Positions 32,119-44,499 are shown, numbered from the stretch's first letter. The stretch is 64,000 nucleotides of DNA from Cladopsammia gracilis (GCA_022457155.1 JAJGOT010000038.1:1204501-1268500); one strand, 5' to 3'. The notes: generated from the sequence alone by a model not told the origin. Made by a program: numbers and translations.

Positions 32119-33409
32119 CTAAATATGTGCATTTTGCCAGCCTCCATTCAAAAGTTATAATTTTTATGACATCTTAAACCAATGAATTACTTGGCATATA
32201 AGCCTCAGAGCTGGAAAATAAAATCAAGATAAAATTAGATTAACAACTGAAAAGAAAGTGTATTTGCTTTTATGTAAACAGTAATATTAGAACTAACATG
32301 TGCCTCCATGTTATTTATGCACAAGGGTACCGGACTCATATAAAATTATATGGGTCTGTATCTCACACTCTTGACCCTGGAACTCGTAGTTTTGTGACTG
32401 TGTGAGTCCCAGGACTCACTACAGCCAATTTCTAGATGGATAACTGAATTGCCTAATTTTTCTTCACTGTTTTTCCTCATTATAGTTTTTTCAAAGCAAA
32501 CAATGGAAGAAGCTCAATTTAACCAGATCACAAAGGCCAATAATGATCTTCTATTGAAGCGGATGTCGGATTTGAGTCGACTCAGGTTTCCTCCTTAAAA
32601 AGACCTGCAAAAGACTCAGCTACAGTCAAATCCCTATAAGCGGACACCCTCAGAACCAAGGGTCAGTGTCCGCATACGGGAGGTGTCCGCTTACAGGAGG
32701 TTGAAAAATAATATAATGCACCAGTACATGTATTTTAAAGCTTTTAAGACCACCTGTAATTGTATTATCTATCACAGGGTTGTTGGATGTTGCTTTTTAT
32801 ATCACATAAATTTAACACTAATTTAAAAACTACGGTTCAAGATTGAAAGACTTGTCACTAAAGAAATGCATATATCTGTGAAGCTCTCGCATTGCCATCA
32901 CTCAAACTGATGTAAGCCATTTAAAAACATAACATACTCCATCCGCCATATTTTGGAGGTGAACAGAACAGAAGTACAATTTTATGTACACTACATAAAA
33001 GCTTGGACTCGAATTTTCAAGATGGCAGGAAAACAAGCATGCAAAAGGCTATTGGGTTTTCTTCCAATCCCCAAGCCATGTTAGAGGGGCTAATGAAATG
33101 CAATTTTGGGGGGCATTGATACAAGCAGTTTTCCAATGGTGAAGCCATAATTTTTGTAAAAGTGGCAAAAATTAGAGAATGATTGGAGTTAATGCACTGA
33201 AATTTACGTTCCAGAAGAACCCCCAAAGTGAGTGTTAGTGAGCGAGACTCTATTCTCTTGCTATCTTCTTTCTCTGTCCCTTACAACATGTATCAATGGT
33301 GGAAACAACGCTGGAAATACCTGTGTAACATCTCAGAAATGCCTTATGGATATTTCTTGAAGAAAACTGGCAAGGAAACCCACTAATTTGGCATTTTCAA
33401 GAAGAGTTT
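32119..33409. other. No gene; pogo-type terminal remnant near 32626
   Basis: 32624-32700 begins ACAGTCAAATCCCTATAAGC and contains GGGAGGTGTCCGCTTACAG, an inverted motif pair like the ends of pogo/Tigger elements. No matching far end was found. The remainder is featureless. Confidence 0.45.
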
Positions 33410-33673
33410 TTGAGATCTTGGCTCTTTGACTGCATTGGAATTAGCGAGTCTATCATTCTACTATGGGAAGACAACCGCATAATTGACGCAACTCAACTTG
33501 TGTTAAATGAAGGGTCTTTCGTTCACTTCATCAAGAAAAGACAAAGACGGAGCAGGAGTCCCAGTGCTTATTATGCTAATAGCACCGCAACATTCCATCC
33601 ATTGCTAGAAGGTGATTTGGTTTTCAAACTGAATCCTGGCACTGGGGACCAAGGCACAAATTCTACTCACTGA
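33410..33673 (+). pseudogene. Possible LINE ORF fragment with 2A-like motif
   Basis: An open frame of 87 codons ends ATFHPLLEGDLVFKLNPG followed by TGDQGTNSTH. Non-LTR retrotransposons of marine invertebrates often carry a segment of the type LLxxGDIExNPGP near ORF2 starts; this is similar but has extra residues and lacks the final proline. Weak assignment, from memory of the family. Confidence 0.3.
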
Positions 33674-33806
33674 AGACTACATGTACGAGCTTGTCAAGCA
33701 AAATATTATTATTAGATTTCTTTGTTTGACAAAAACCATACCATTTTCGTCTGACATCTCTTTGATTTGTCTTTCTATTTATATATTTACATTCAACTAA
33801 AAAAAA

Positions 33807-33977
33807 ATGCCTTTTAGAATGGATTCAAAGAAACGTTTCTCATTCGGACTATACAGTCGCCTCAAAAAGGAGCGAATGCATGAAGAACTGCAAAAGAAAT
33901 TAGATTTTGATGAGCAAATAAAAGAAATAAAGTCTCAACTGGAAGAAAAATCTGTCAAACTTAAAATTGCAGGCTGA
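33807..33977 (+). CDS. Small coiled-coil ORF, 56 aa
   Basis: ATG at 33807 opens MPFRMDSKKRFSFGLYSRL, followed by a heptad-rich stretch (EELQKKLDFDEQIKEIKSQL). It is too short to classify and may be a fragment of a longer spliced or decayed gene. No domain was recognised. Confidence 0.3.
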   Translation: MPFRMDSKKRFSFGLYSRLKKERMHEELQKKLDFDEQIKEIKSQLEEKSVKLKIAG

Positions 33978-35123
33978 ACATCACTGCACAGAAGAGTGAA
34001 TCCGTCAGAGAAAACTGAAGGTAGTAAAGCTTAAGTAAATGTATATTACAGTCAAATACAGGTCACAGGGATTTAGTCAAAAGTGAAATATTCAAATGTT
34101 CAATTTTGTCAACCTGTCATTTTGGCCCTTTCCTTGTCAGAATGGGAGCAGAACCTATTTTTGTGTGAAAAATGAGCCATTTGTGAACACATGTTGAATG
34201 CCGAAAGCTACCAAACTCTCCTTCCTTTCAGTTATTTTATTTTTTAGATGGACTAAAAATTGATCAAATAGCATAGAAACACTGTATAAAGATAGAACAC
34301 AACACTGATAAATGTTTCACGATTTTATTCAGCAATTTTGATTTTTTATAACTATTGCTTAAAACGTTTTAATTCAAAATGCCATATGTCTTCTATTTTC
34401 AAATATCATTATCATTACACTTTGGTGTCTTGTGAGCGAACAAGCGAGATTCATGAAATACGAAATGTAAAGAATACCTGGAAGTTTGAAATGCTGTTCC
34501 GTTCAGTAACTATGAGTTTCTTATTCCCGAACAATCTATTTCTTTTTTTCTTTATTTTAAACAAGCGGTTTCAAATCTCAGTTAATCAACGTGTTATTTG
34601 CGAAGCAAGCAAGATTTAAAATATGATAACTTTCATTTACGTTTTCATACCATGCAAAATTTTCAGATTTTTGCTTGTTGGCAGCCACTTTTTCAGACCC
34701 AGATATTTCTTTGTTTTGCACAATGCCTCACAAAGCAAAGTTATGCCAATAAAAAACAAAAGCATAGACGTATATGAGAGAATGCATATACCAGTACACG
34801 TAAAATGTGTATTGCGTCTGGGTATTCGATATTCACTTAATTTTGGCCTGCAATGTATGTTCCTTTTTCACAAAGTGGTTTTTGGTTTTTGTATCTTGCG
34901 GTGTCGTACTTAGGTACGTTTATGAATATCAATCTCTTGTGATACCGAGTATTGAAGTTAAGTGTATGTTGATAAGTTGACGGCAGTCTTGCAATAAACT
35001 GGCCATGAGTTCATTGGTGGCCTACAGGCCCCTGTATCCACACAGTTGTGCATGTCTTTCTGGGTAGTGTAGGAAAAATAAAGTTGAAATAGTTAAAGTA
35101 CTTCACAAGGCATATACGACATC
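33978..35123. other. No gene seen
   Basis: AT-rich DNA. The 34338-34913 open frames are hydrophobic and low in complexity and look like chance ORFs. Confidence 0.5.
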
Positions 35124-35430
35124 TTGCCAGAGTGCTTATCTAAGAGTATCGTTAGAATGCGAAATAGTTTTTACTCTTTACGTGATCAGGATGCAGCTTT
35201 GATCCCAAGATACAATAGTAGATTTATGCAAGATTCACTAGCCTATCATGGATCAGTTCTTTGGAACTTAGTTGACTATAATGATAAAATACCTAATTTA
35301 AATTTTACGGAATTAAAACCACGTCTCACTGCCAAAGAGTACTTTGTAAACTTCATTTTTGAAAGCTTGACTGCTCCACATCTCGTTATAGAGAAAGTGA
35401 TTTTGTGTATTTTTAGTATTCTATAGCTGG
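35100..35430 (+). pseudogene. LINE 3' terminal fragment
   Basis: The frame 35124-35426 reads MRNSFYSLRDQDAALIPRYN, SRFMQDSLAYHGSVLWNLV and, further on, LKPRLTAKEYF. The pattern YxLR...PRxNSR...SxxYxGxxLWN is characteristic of the extreme C-terminus of CR1/L2-type non-LTR retrotransposon ORF2. The fragment is 5'-truncated, as is usual for LINE insertions. Confidence 0.75.
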
Positions 35431-36412
35431 TGTATCTTATCTTATAAATAACAAGTACTTGATTAATTATTTTTTATTTTAATTATATTAATTAATATTT
35501 CTAAACCATAGACTTTTTTATTGTATGTAAATGTAAATAGTTCTTAATAGTGCAAGAGCCAGGGGGTTGTCAGTACCACCTGGGGGGACAAAGGCTAACA
35601 CTACTTTTTGAAAAGTAAATTACCTGTAGTTAACAAATATATGTGATAGCAATCTGTTACTTGAAAATATTTTAATATGATAAAAGTATTTTAATGCTGT
35701 GTTATGCAAAAATATGCCAGAGCGTGCGCTAATGGTAGCATACGCTGACCACCTGATAACATGCTTCTGTGGAAAGCCACGAGGTAAGAACTAATGAATT
35801 ATTTGCAATTTTTTACTGTTATTGATGTCAAAAACAAGTCTAAAATATGTCTTTTAAAAGAATTTGCACTTTAGAAGAGAACTATTGTAGATGATATAAC
35901 CAAAAAGCACTTTATTTTACAGATAATTCTTCTCTGTTTTCACTGGAAGTTTTCAAGATGTCGGCTGGCTAAAATTTGTTTTTGACAGTTATAAAGGTAG
36001 GAGTTGCATAGCATATCTTTACTTATTTCTAATTTATTGGTGTCTTTGAAGTTATAAATGAAATAAGTGTACCATAAAAACTTTACCTGAAACACAAAAA
36101 GCATGTAATATTTACAGAATATGCTATGATAGAATTATGGATAAGAAACACTCTAAGGATTACAAATATTTTGCTTCATTTTGTAACAGTTTTTGATTGA
36201 GTCTACAATTGATGCGAGTTTGAGGTATCAAAAGTATTCAGGAATTGACGTCATTGCTTTAAGGTTAGTTTTGTTCAATTCTATGGCTTTGATACAAAAA
36301 TGAAGCCATGATGTAAACACATGTATAGACTCAAGACATTTTAGCGTCTTTTTTTGTATCAAGAACTAAAACAATGTTTTTATTAACTGTTTTCAGTCTT
36401 TATTGAACCTCT
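35431..36412. other. Upstream region of the large gene-family copy
   Basis: No ORF of note. CAAGATGTCGGCTGG (about 35956) resembles a degenerate YY1 site, and a similar motif lies upstream of the second copy near 57288. It could be a promoter and 5' UTR remnant. Confidence 0.35.
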
Positions 36413-38990
36413 ATGTCTAGCAAACCAGGCAACCACACATGTATCCTTCATTCGAAAACTGTTGCAACTGACTCGGACCATCATCTCATCAGCCCCCAAA
36501 GTTATGAATCATGGTTGACACTATTTGAGGCTTCCAAAATTCATAAGTATACACCTGTGCTAGATGTCGCACAAAATATGGAAGAGCACGAGGTCCCTTC
36601 AATATTTTACCATAGAAAATGTCGAAGTATATTCACCATGAAAAGAGACTTGGAAACAATAAAGAGAAAGAATCAGAACCCCCATTTCAAACCAGCAGCA
36701 AAGAAAAGATTTGTAACAACACCAACACAAGTGTACAGCAAAGATTGTATTTTCTGCGGAAGAGTGAAGTACATCCACTCAACCTCTTCTCAAGAGCCCC
36801 TAGTTAACTCAGAGTCGACATGACGCTAAGAGAGAAAGCCCTCGCCAAATGTTACCAGTAGATTTTAGCTGTTACCAGCAGGGATATCGTTGCTGCAGAA
36901 ACACACTACCACCGATCATGATACACAGAGGTTTCATTAGAAGCCGGCAACCGGTGAATTCCGCCGGCTACTTCCTAAATTATTGCCGCCTAGTTTTCGA
37001 TTAATTTCACTGAAGTTGATGTCCAGAATGCTGGAAATGCCATTTCCTAGTTCCTATTTGCCGTCTATTTTATAAATATTGCCACTTACTCTTAATTTTA
37101 TCGAAAACCCTGGTTACAGAGAATATTTAAGACCCGAAAAAACCAGCTCAAGTTCTTCCTCTACAGATGAAGTAAGGGATGATGCCGAGGAAAAGGCTTT
37201 TAGTGATCTATTCAAATACATCCAGTTAGAAGTCATTGGAAAAAAAATCAGTTGTTACAATGACAGAGCTTACATCAAAGTTTGAAGTATTAGCGCAAGC
37301 TCGAGGAAAAGAGAAATTGAGTGAGGTAACCAGAAAGCATATACGGAGAAAAATAGAGGAGGAGTTTGGCTCTACTTTATTAATATTTCCAGATGACAAG
37401 GGCAAGCTTATTGTTGTTCCATTTTGAGTGTGGAGGACATCGTGAAGATGAATTTGGCCATGAAGAAAGAGCTTGACATTCTGAAACATCATTCGAGCAA
37501 TATTGATAAGATAATCGACCAGAGTTCCACTTACATCTGCAAGTCCATCTTGGACATGAAATGGAAGTCACCATGGCCAATACATCCATCTGACGTAGAT
37601 ATCCGGTCATTTCCAGTCCGAGAGAGTCTGAAGCGTTTGTTGACGAGTGTGCTTACAGCTTATGTAGTAATCCATCACAATGAATCGTGAATCTTGTCTG
37701 CTCTTCTAGTCAAGACATCGTCTATGCTGTAACATGTGGTAAAACAAAGCCCCCAAAGCAAGTTCTTTTATCATATGGTGTGAAGACCCTGACAGGCAAT
37801 GTTGAGCTTTTGCAAATACTGGTAGTTTCTTGGTGTTGCGGATGGTGTGATCACCAAATGACGTAAAACAAAAGATTCAAAAGACACTGAACAATACCCA
37901 CACCACAACACAAAAGATAACCAACAATGGCTTCCGCAACACCAAGAAACACCCCAAATACTGAACAGGTTCGGACATGGTATATCATACCACCAGCTTG
38001 AGGAAAATGACACAGCACTTTGTATAGAGAAAATTGCTAGTAATCTAAACCAAAGCCCAATTATTCCCAAAGCTATTCAAGCCAACCTTTTTACGAACTT
38101 AGCATGGGATAATTTGACCGTTTAGGGGAGACGCTAACAGGGCAAGGAACGACTCATCGTGTAAACGGTATCATAGTCCAGCCTCAAGTGTATGGTCCAC
38201 ACCTTCCTACTGCAGCAGCACCAGTTATTGAGAAGCGTAAACAGAGAACAATCACACAGGAACTTCAACCTATCAACCCTTACATATCAGGTGGAAGAGT
38301 GGGACCACAATCACTTACGACTAGTGGTGCAACTGAAGACGAGAAAGACCAAAGTAAACTTGCGCTCAAGAAGAACTTTCTTTGGCTGCTTTCATGAAAT
38401 ACCGACTGTGTCAACCAGAAGATACCAGGATGGACTGGTTTCAACATCCAAGCATGTAATGATGAGGAGATAACGAAAGACATAGTTGGATACCTTCCAA
38501 CTATAAATGCACTTGCTACTGAGATGAAAACCGTCAATGAAATTCTTTGCAAGTCGGATGAAATTAGAAACGTGCTGAATCTGAAAGAAATAGTTGTTGT
38601 CATGGATCATGGATCAGCAGAAATCAAATGGCAGCATCCAAACACTTACAGCATCATAATCCTTAGACTTGGAACATTCCACACAATTTGCAATTTGATG
38701 TCCATTATCGGAAAACGCTTTGAAGACGCCAGACTGAAGGACTTGTGCATTGAGTCAGGAGCGATTGCTGAGGGATCTATTCAAAATGTTTTTACTGGAA
38801 AAATGTATAATTGAGGCGTAAGAGTTCACAAGTGCATACATGAAGCTTTGATGAGGTTAGCTTGGAAACAGTTTGCCCCATGGGTAAATGAGGTACATCC
38901 AAACAAGTTAAGGCCGATTCGCACTAGCGGACAAGTTTGAAATGTCATGACATTTTTGACAAAAACAAAATTGTCAAAATTATCAGCAAA
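36413..38990 (+). pseudogene. Decayed copy of a large uncharacterised dispersed gene family
   Basis: Fragments in several frames read along one long protein: MSSKPGNHTCILHSK and IFYHRKCRSIFTMKRDLETI (36413-36823); EKAFSDLFKYIQLEVIGKK (about 37185); MTELTSKFEVLAQARGKEKL and RKHIRRKIEEEFGS (37260-37420); SSNIDKIIDQSSTYICKSIL and SPWPIHPSDVDIRSFPVRES (to 37690); HGISYHQLEENDTALCIEKI (near 37975); KIPGWTGFNIQ, then VGYLPTINALATEMKTVNEI, MDHGSAEIKW, ILRLGTFHTICNLMSIIGKR and ESGAIAEGSIQN (38410-38815). The part around RLGxFH and AEGS aligns by eye with 55900-56290 of the minus-strand copy (KWAYPNEFEDVTIRLGGMH). The C-terminal nuclease region is absent. Many stops show it is dead. Confidence 0.7.
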
Positions 38991-40199
38991 ACCTCTCTGC
39001 TGAACACCGCTTACATTAAATAGCACTGGCTTAATATGCACTAGCCAATTAATTTTCAAGACAGACAACTTGATGGAGAAGTGAACCTTACAACTCCCAG
39101 ATATACTTTGAAAGAGTGGTTTTAGCTGAGTGCTTCTCATGTTTGAGCGGTACTGTATAATGGGAGTCTCGCAAAGCGGTGTGGATGATAATCAAGGCAA
39201 ATCAGTGCCCAAAATACATGTATATCCATGTTCCCCCTATAATTTTTTTTATGATGCACATGCAAGTTTCCACTCTGTTGCTTAAATTCTCATCAAGTCA
39301 TGAATCATCTTGGGTTATATAATCCTTGTATTGAGAAACTCATTCTAGATCTGTCAAATTGTAGTAAAATTTTTATTAGTTAATAATGTAGGAACTGCAT
39401 TTCAATGTCAACAAAATAATGAGCCCTAAGAAAATAATTATATTATTTTTACTGCTTAATTAAATGTTGAAGTAATAATACTATACAGTCCAATTGAACG
39501 GGATTTCTCAGTGGACGTATTGTGAGAGGGTGGTCATTAGTGGAAGTTTGGATTAGGATTGCTGTATTCCTGTCATGTTAAAATTGATCTATTTAAGGAC
39601 ATTCATATTCCTTCCTACTTCCTTACTTGCAGGGTGCATTAAAATCAAGTTCAGTGACAAGACTTTGGAGAAATGTTGGAGTGACATTTTGCACTTCAAT
39701 GAGCCAAAAGTGCTTGGATAAATCAAAGTTTTTCAGAAGAGTTTTATTGCAGACAACTGATTCTTAAATTATAATAAATTTATATAATGTATTGTTAAAG
39801 AACAACAAGCAACAACAAGAACATTTTGCTATAAATACAGTAATAATAATAATGGGCAATTCCACACGAGACATTGAAAAAGTGAACGTTTTCAAAATCC
39901 AATTTCTTATTGAAACTTACTACCAGTAGAAAGCTGATAAACTGGCCTGTTTGATATGAACAAGATTTTGTGCATCTTGACCATGCCTACTCAGTGGGAG
40001 GTGGAATTTGGGGCTATTTGAATCTCATTATTTGGAAAATGTTGAAGGGAACTTAATAAAAGAAAGTATATCAGAATCACTAAAAAGATCACAATAGGCA
40101 TTAGAGTATGTGTGCATAGCCTTTACCTTTAACAATCATGAGGCTATTAATAATTACCCAACTACTTGTTTCTTTCTGAGAAAAAAGGGATTTAATTTG
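38991..40199. other. No gene seen
   Basis: AT-rich. CAGTCCAATTGAACGGG near 39486 resembles a pogo-type terminus without a visible partner. Confidence 0.45.
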
Positions 40200-42683
40200 T
40201 GTTGCGGACATTACGTAATGTCCGCAACATTGAGACATTTTTTTGTTAATTCTTTAAAAAATTTACACTATTTTCAAGTGATATTTATGCTGCTCTTGTA
40301 GTTTGATATGAACAGTATTTTAGTCAAAGAAACGTACCCATGCAGGTTTCCTGTGTCTAGAAATTAAGTGGGCAAAAGTGTTGCGGACATTACGTCGCGG
40401 ACATTACATGTTCTTACTAATTACTTCAATTACTTTTATGACAAATTAAAAAGCTCTGAACAGAATATGATTTATTTTTAAGCACAAATGTTATCAAAAC
40501 ACAATTAAAAAGGAGCGTTCTACAGTGTAATTTACAAGAATCAAGGAAACCATGCTACACTGTGGCTTTTTAAATGCATGTAAATGATAAACTTTCAGTG
40601 TAAATTACATGAACTTAACTTTTTAACAACAGAACAATCAAGTTAACAGTATTCAAGTGTTTTCAAGCAACAAAACATGTGCATTAAAAACAACTGCATG
40701 ATTAGGTCATAAATTATGTACAAATATATACAGTCACAACATCCTACTGCTCTGGCCACTTCAGACATACCGGTACACCATCCTGCTCAATCAGGTGTAC
40801 ATTTAAAGTTAAATTAGTGGATGGTACTGAATATCTTGTCAATATCATGCTGCACACAGTCAGGAAGAACAAAAGGACCTGTATCTTGAAGGACAATTGC
40901 ACCAAAGAAAACACAAGACACATGCACATGATCGATGTCATCAAATACTCCATGCATCCATGCAAGAACCTGAATTTCATGAACTGGTTTACATTGCTGA
41001 GTGCCCAGCCTATGTAGAACTTGTTTAGATAATCAACAGCATAGTACTCCATTACTATGGCTGGTGGTATCTCATGCAGAATTCCTCTTGTGCAGACTAA
41101 ACAACATGCATTGCCTTAATTGAGGGATGCAAGCTTCCTGGATCATTGGCCCAAGCCCTGCCAGACACCTTGCATAGAGACAAGAGTAGAAACCACAATC
41201 ATCGATATTGCTCTGCTGAGGAATGTCATCGTTAGTGTTGCAAATGAAAGCCCACTCTTCCAAGTTACAGCCAAGATCAATATCCTTAAACACAGAGCCC
41301 ATTTTATAAAGTCCCTTCCTTGTTGTCAGTTTTACAAAGTCACCAGCTAAACTATCTAGGGCAATGACTAATTTCGTCTTTGGAAGAGCTGCTAGAAAAA
41401 ACCAGTGCTCTGAACAGGTTGTGTTATAGGTTATTAGCATCAGATCCTGGGTGTCTTGTCTTGTTGTAAGTGCTTAGCTACAAGAGAACTCGTGCACTTT
41501 TCAAAAATCTTCCAAGATATGGTTTTCACTTTGACATCATTCTCATGACTAGCAGATTGGATCAACTTAAAGTATTCATCCATGACAAAGTTTGTTAGAG
41601 ATTAGGGTTAGGGTTTCCAAATTGCGCATGCTCAAAATTGTTTGTGAGCATGCTCTCTGGATAAAACCACTGACCAGCTGTCAATCTCCTTTTTTCCTAT
41701 TCTGCCAAAAGCAACCCTAAACAACTAATGAGCATCTGATCTAGATTCAGTTATATAGCATTCACTGGTAATGCCTGACTAATAATATTATTGTTATCAT
41801 TTAGATTTATTTTACAAGTCTTAACTCAATAATAAAATAAACCCATTCCATTTTAAGACAGCTGTTAATGATTATCTCCTTGCCTAAGTAAGAGTAATTA
41901 TCATTATTTTTATTTGCACTATTATATTATTTACATTCTGCACTTTGCACTGAAACTTGCTGTAATGTCCATTAGGATTTTGCAAGTAAATCATATGTAG
42001 ATGTAGATGTTGATGAGTGAGTAATAAAAATAATGTCATCTTTCTTGTCTCCCAGTTAAATAATACTGAATTTTAAAGTTTTTCAAAACAGATTGGCTGA
42101 TATTTTTTTTGTGGTAATATGTAAATAAAATAATGTCAGCTGCAGGAGATTTAGAAAATGATAAAAGTAAGTCATTTAGAGCTTTGTTTTCTGAATAAAA
42201 CACTTAAAAACATATACAAATACCTAGCATCAGCCAACAGACTAAAATAAATATGATTTCAAATACGTTCCCAAAAATGTAATGTCCGCAACAGTTTCTG
42301 TGTAATGTCCGCAACACAAATTTTTGTTTATAGAATCAACAAAAGTAGGACATGTACAGTTTTTTCATAGTAGTTGGAAAATTTCATCATTATCAAGTTT
42401 TTAAAGAACAATTATTTTCTTGTTAAGTTTTTAAATTCACAGGAAATTAGATTTAGGAAAGTCCCTTGAACATTGTGGTTGTTTTTTGCTGTAATGTCTG
42501 CAACATATTTTCTTACATTTATTTCTCAAAGCTACTGAGAACAAATTAAATTGCTTTTGAATAAAATGTAAGGGGTCATTAAAAGTAATTCAATACATAA
42601 GTTTGAGCCCCTCAGTTAGCTGTGCAAAGATTTGGCAAGAGGTTAAAATTCAAATTTTTGTTTCTGAATGTAATGTCCGCAAC
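40200..42683. repeat. Field of repeated GTAATGTCCGCAACA motifs flanking a Ulp1-like gene
   Basis: The 15-mer or a close variant occurs inverted on the left (40200-40214, 40379-40393, 40394-40408) with one forward copy (40215-40229), and forward on the right (42279-42293, 42302-42316, 42491-42505, 42670-42683). The outer flanks also pair loosely (GGGATTT...TGTTGCGG on the left, complement of GGGTGATTTCACGTTGCGG on the right). This looks like the subterminal inverted repeats of a DNA transposon about 2.5 kb long. Confidence 0.6.
40744..41597 (-). pseudogene. Ulp1/SENP-like (C48) cysteine protease gene, decayed
   Basis: The minus frame 41440-41072 reads a Ulp1-type protease core: SEHWFFLAALPKTK (catalytic His), IALDSLAGDFV (Asp), then DDIPQQSNIDDCGFYSCLYA (Gln and Cys). 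Upstream, after a frameshift, MDEYFKLIQSAS and WKIFEKCTSSLVAKHL (41597-41450) fit the N-terminal part. Downstream, 41052-40744 begins EYYAVDYLNKFYIGWALS, a C-terminal domain seen next to Ulp1 domains in cnidarian transposon proteins as I remember them. Ulp1 enzymes cleave SUMO-type modifiers; such domains are common accessory modules of KDZ/Zisupton, Academ and similar elements. Frameshifts make this copy inactive. The transposase part is absent. Confidence 0.7.
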
Positions 42684-42719
42684 GTGAAATCACCCTAATA
42701 ATAATACCTGTGTTTAGTG

Positions 42720-43095
42720 TGAGAACACAAATATCGCGGTAAAAGGAAAAATTGATTTATTGGGTGTAACAGTTGATAACAAGTTGAAGTTTGAAAACCA
42801 TATCGCCAAAATATGCTGCAAAGTTAGCCAACAGATAGCAGTACTAAATAGGATGAAGATGTTTCCATTTGACACCCGTAAGAGACTCTATGAAGCGTTT
42901 ATTAAGCAACACTTTAATTATTGCTCAGAGTCATTGCATTTCTGCAGCAAGAGAGCAACAGAAAAACTGGAGAAACTAAACAAGCTCTCTCCTCGATTTG
43001 TTTGGCGAGATCACGGCTCTTCATATCAGGCCTTGTTAAGCAAAAGCAAACAAACAACCCTAGCTAACCAAAGACTCTCTAAAATTTTAAGTAAA
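42720..43095 (+). pseudogene. LINE reverse transcriptase C-terminal fragment
   Basis: The frame starting about 42745 reads LLGVTVDNKLKFENHIAKIC, FPFDTRKRLYEAFIKQHFNY and, after a short gap, FVWRDHGSSYQALLS. This is the typical post-RT region of CR1/L2-like ORF2 (LGVxxDxxLxFxxHI...AFIxxxxxYC). The match resumes after the SINE-like insertion at about 43440-43585 (YGLRS-type region, LWNSLPDNLRTATSFKSFKT). It is 5'-truncated. Confidence 0.8.
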
Positions 43096-43335
43096 AGTCG
43101 GGCACCCGAGCCAGAAGGCTCATAACGGCCGGACCTTAAACCCAGTTTCTATAGCATGAAGCGACTAGGAATATTGCTACTCCCCCCGGATGGGATGCTA
43201 GTCCATCGCAGGGTTACCGCCAGCATTTTGTCGCCGGTACCCATTTATACACCTGGGTGGAGAGAGACAGTGTGGAGTAAAGTTTCTTGTCTAAGGAAAC
43301 AACACGACGGCAGAGAAAATTTTAAGTACCATTTT
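43096..43335 (+). mobile_element. Conserved SINE-like repeat fragment
   Basis: Contains CATGAAGCGACTAGGAATAT, ATGGGATGCTAGTCCATCGC, GGTACCCATTTATACACCTG and GGGTGGAGAGAGACAGTGTG. I recognise this from a short dispersed repeat seen in many marine invertebrates. It interrupts a LINE tail, with LINE coding sequence on both sides. Confidence 0.6.
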
Positions 43336-43439
43336 TAAAATAGTAAACTGTACTAGTGATGTAGCTTTTAACGCAGTCCCTGCAAGTCTTTTAAATTTAA
43401 TTAACCTGAGGTACTGATATTCTTACTTTACCGAAAGTA

Positions 43440-43600
43440 AATGGTACTACATACGGACTACGCTCCTGGCAGTATACTGCAGCAAAATTATGGAACTCGT
43501 TACCAGACAATCTCAGAACAGCTACTAGCTTCAAGTCTTTTAAAACTAAAATTAGTAAACTTGCCCTCTCCGGCATGTAATACTTGCTATTTATATTATA
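43440..43600 (+). pseudogene. Continuation of the LINE tail
   Basis: In the frame around 43460-43585 the sequence reads TTYGLRSWQYTAAKLWNSLP followed by RTATSFKSFKTKISKLALSG, the usual last segment of CR1/L2-like ORF2. It belongs with 42720-43095. Confidence 0.75.
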
Positions 43601-43784
43601 GGTGTATTTGTATAATTTTCTTTTTCGTTTTGTTTCAACATTTTTTTATTGGTAATACAAGAAAGAGCAATCCTTAGACTGTAAAATAAATGTAGCTAGT
43701 GTGGATATTTGAAATACACGTTTTATATGCTTTTATATTCTGGGCTTTTTATGGACACTGGTTTAGCCATCATTAGTATAGTTA

Positions 43785-44217
43785 CAGTGAAAACCTGCAA
43801 GTAAGAACCTAGTTTTTAAGAACCTGTTAGGCTAAAATTTGCCAGTTGGACCCCTCTATACAAGAACCTGTTTAGCCTAAAATTTGAAACGGGTTCTTAT
43901 TTTCCAAAATCTATATAAAAAATGTGTACAGTGCACTTGGGAAAATAAGAGACTACCTGTATATAATGTTATGTTATGTGATCAGTGCTTCAAATTTTCT
44001 TATTATTATAGTCATTTTTACTTGTTATGCAGATTTTATATAAGGAATAGGCTGAATACCACTAAATTCTATTAGCTAACAATATAATTTTTTCTTCAGG
44101 AAATAAGAACCTATTTAAGAACCTGAATAGACTAAATTTGTGCTAATTACCATTTATGTAAGAACCTGTTTAGGCTAATTTGGGAAAATGCAGGTTCTTA
44201 CTTGTGGGTTTTTACTG
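43785..44217. mobile_element. pogo-type MITE, 433 bp, with internal repeats
   Basis: Ends CAGTGAAAACCTGCAAGTAA (43785) and the complement of CAGTAAAAACCCACAAGTAA (44217), TA on both sides (43783-43784, 44218-44219). The interior repeats AAGAACCTGTTTAGGCTAA-like units. No gene. Confidence 0.85.
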
Positions 44218-44499
44218 TAATTCGATTGTATAATTTTATTCTCTGCATCATGGAATTTGTAATTTTATAGAATTTTGAATTTTTATTATAAATTATTTCT
44301 ATTTTCATTATGTAATTAAGATATTTTTTAAATTGTGAATAAAGTTTCCTTAATTTTTTTAATAAATACATACGATATACATGTAGAACTAACAAGAAGT
44401 TAAAAAAAATATTAAATATAATTAATCACAATAATAAAGCAAATTACATTACATTACATTACAACAGGGAGGTCTTAAACACTAGCTGAACAGAAAAAA

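Noticed and set aside
34338..34913. Two adjacent hydrophobic ORFs
   Set aside because: Composition follows AT-rich DNA; no motif or splice support.
41602..41613. TTAGGGTTAGGG telomere-like motif
   Set aside because: Only two units; expected by chance in repeat-rich DNA and not evidence of an interstitial telomere.
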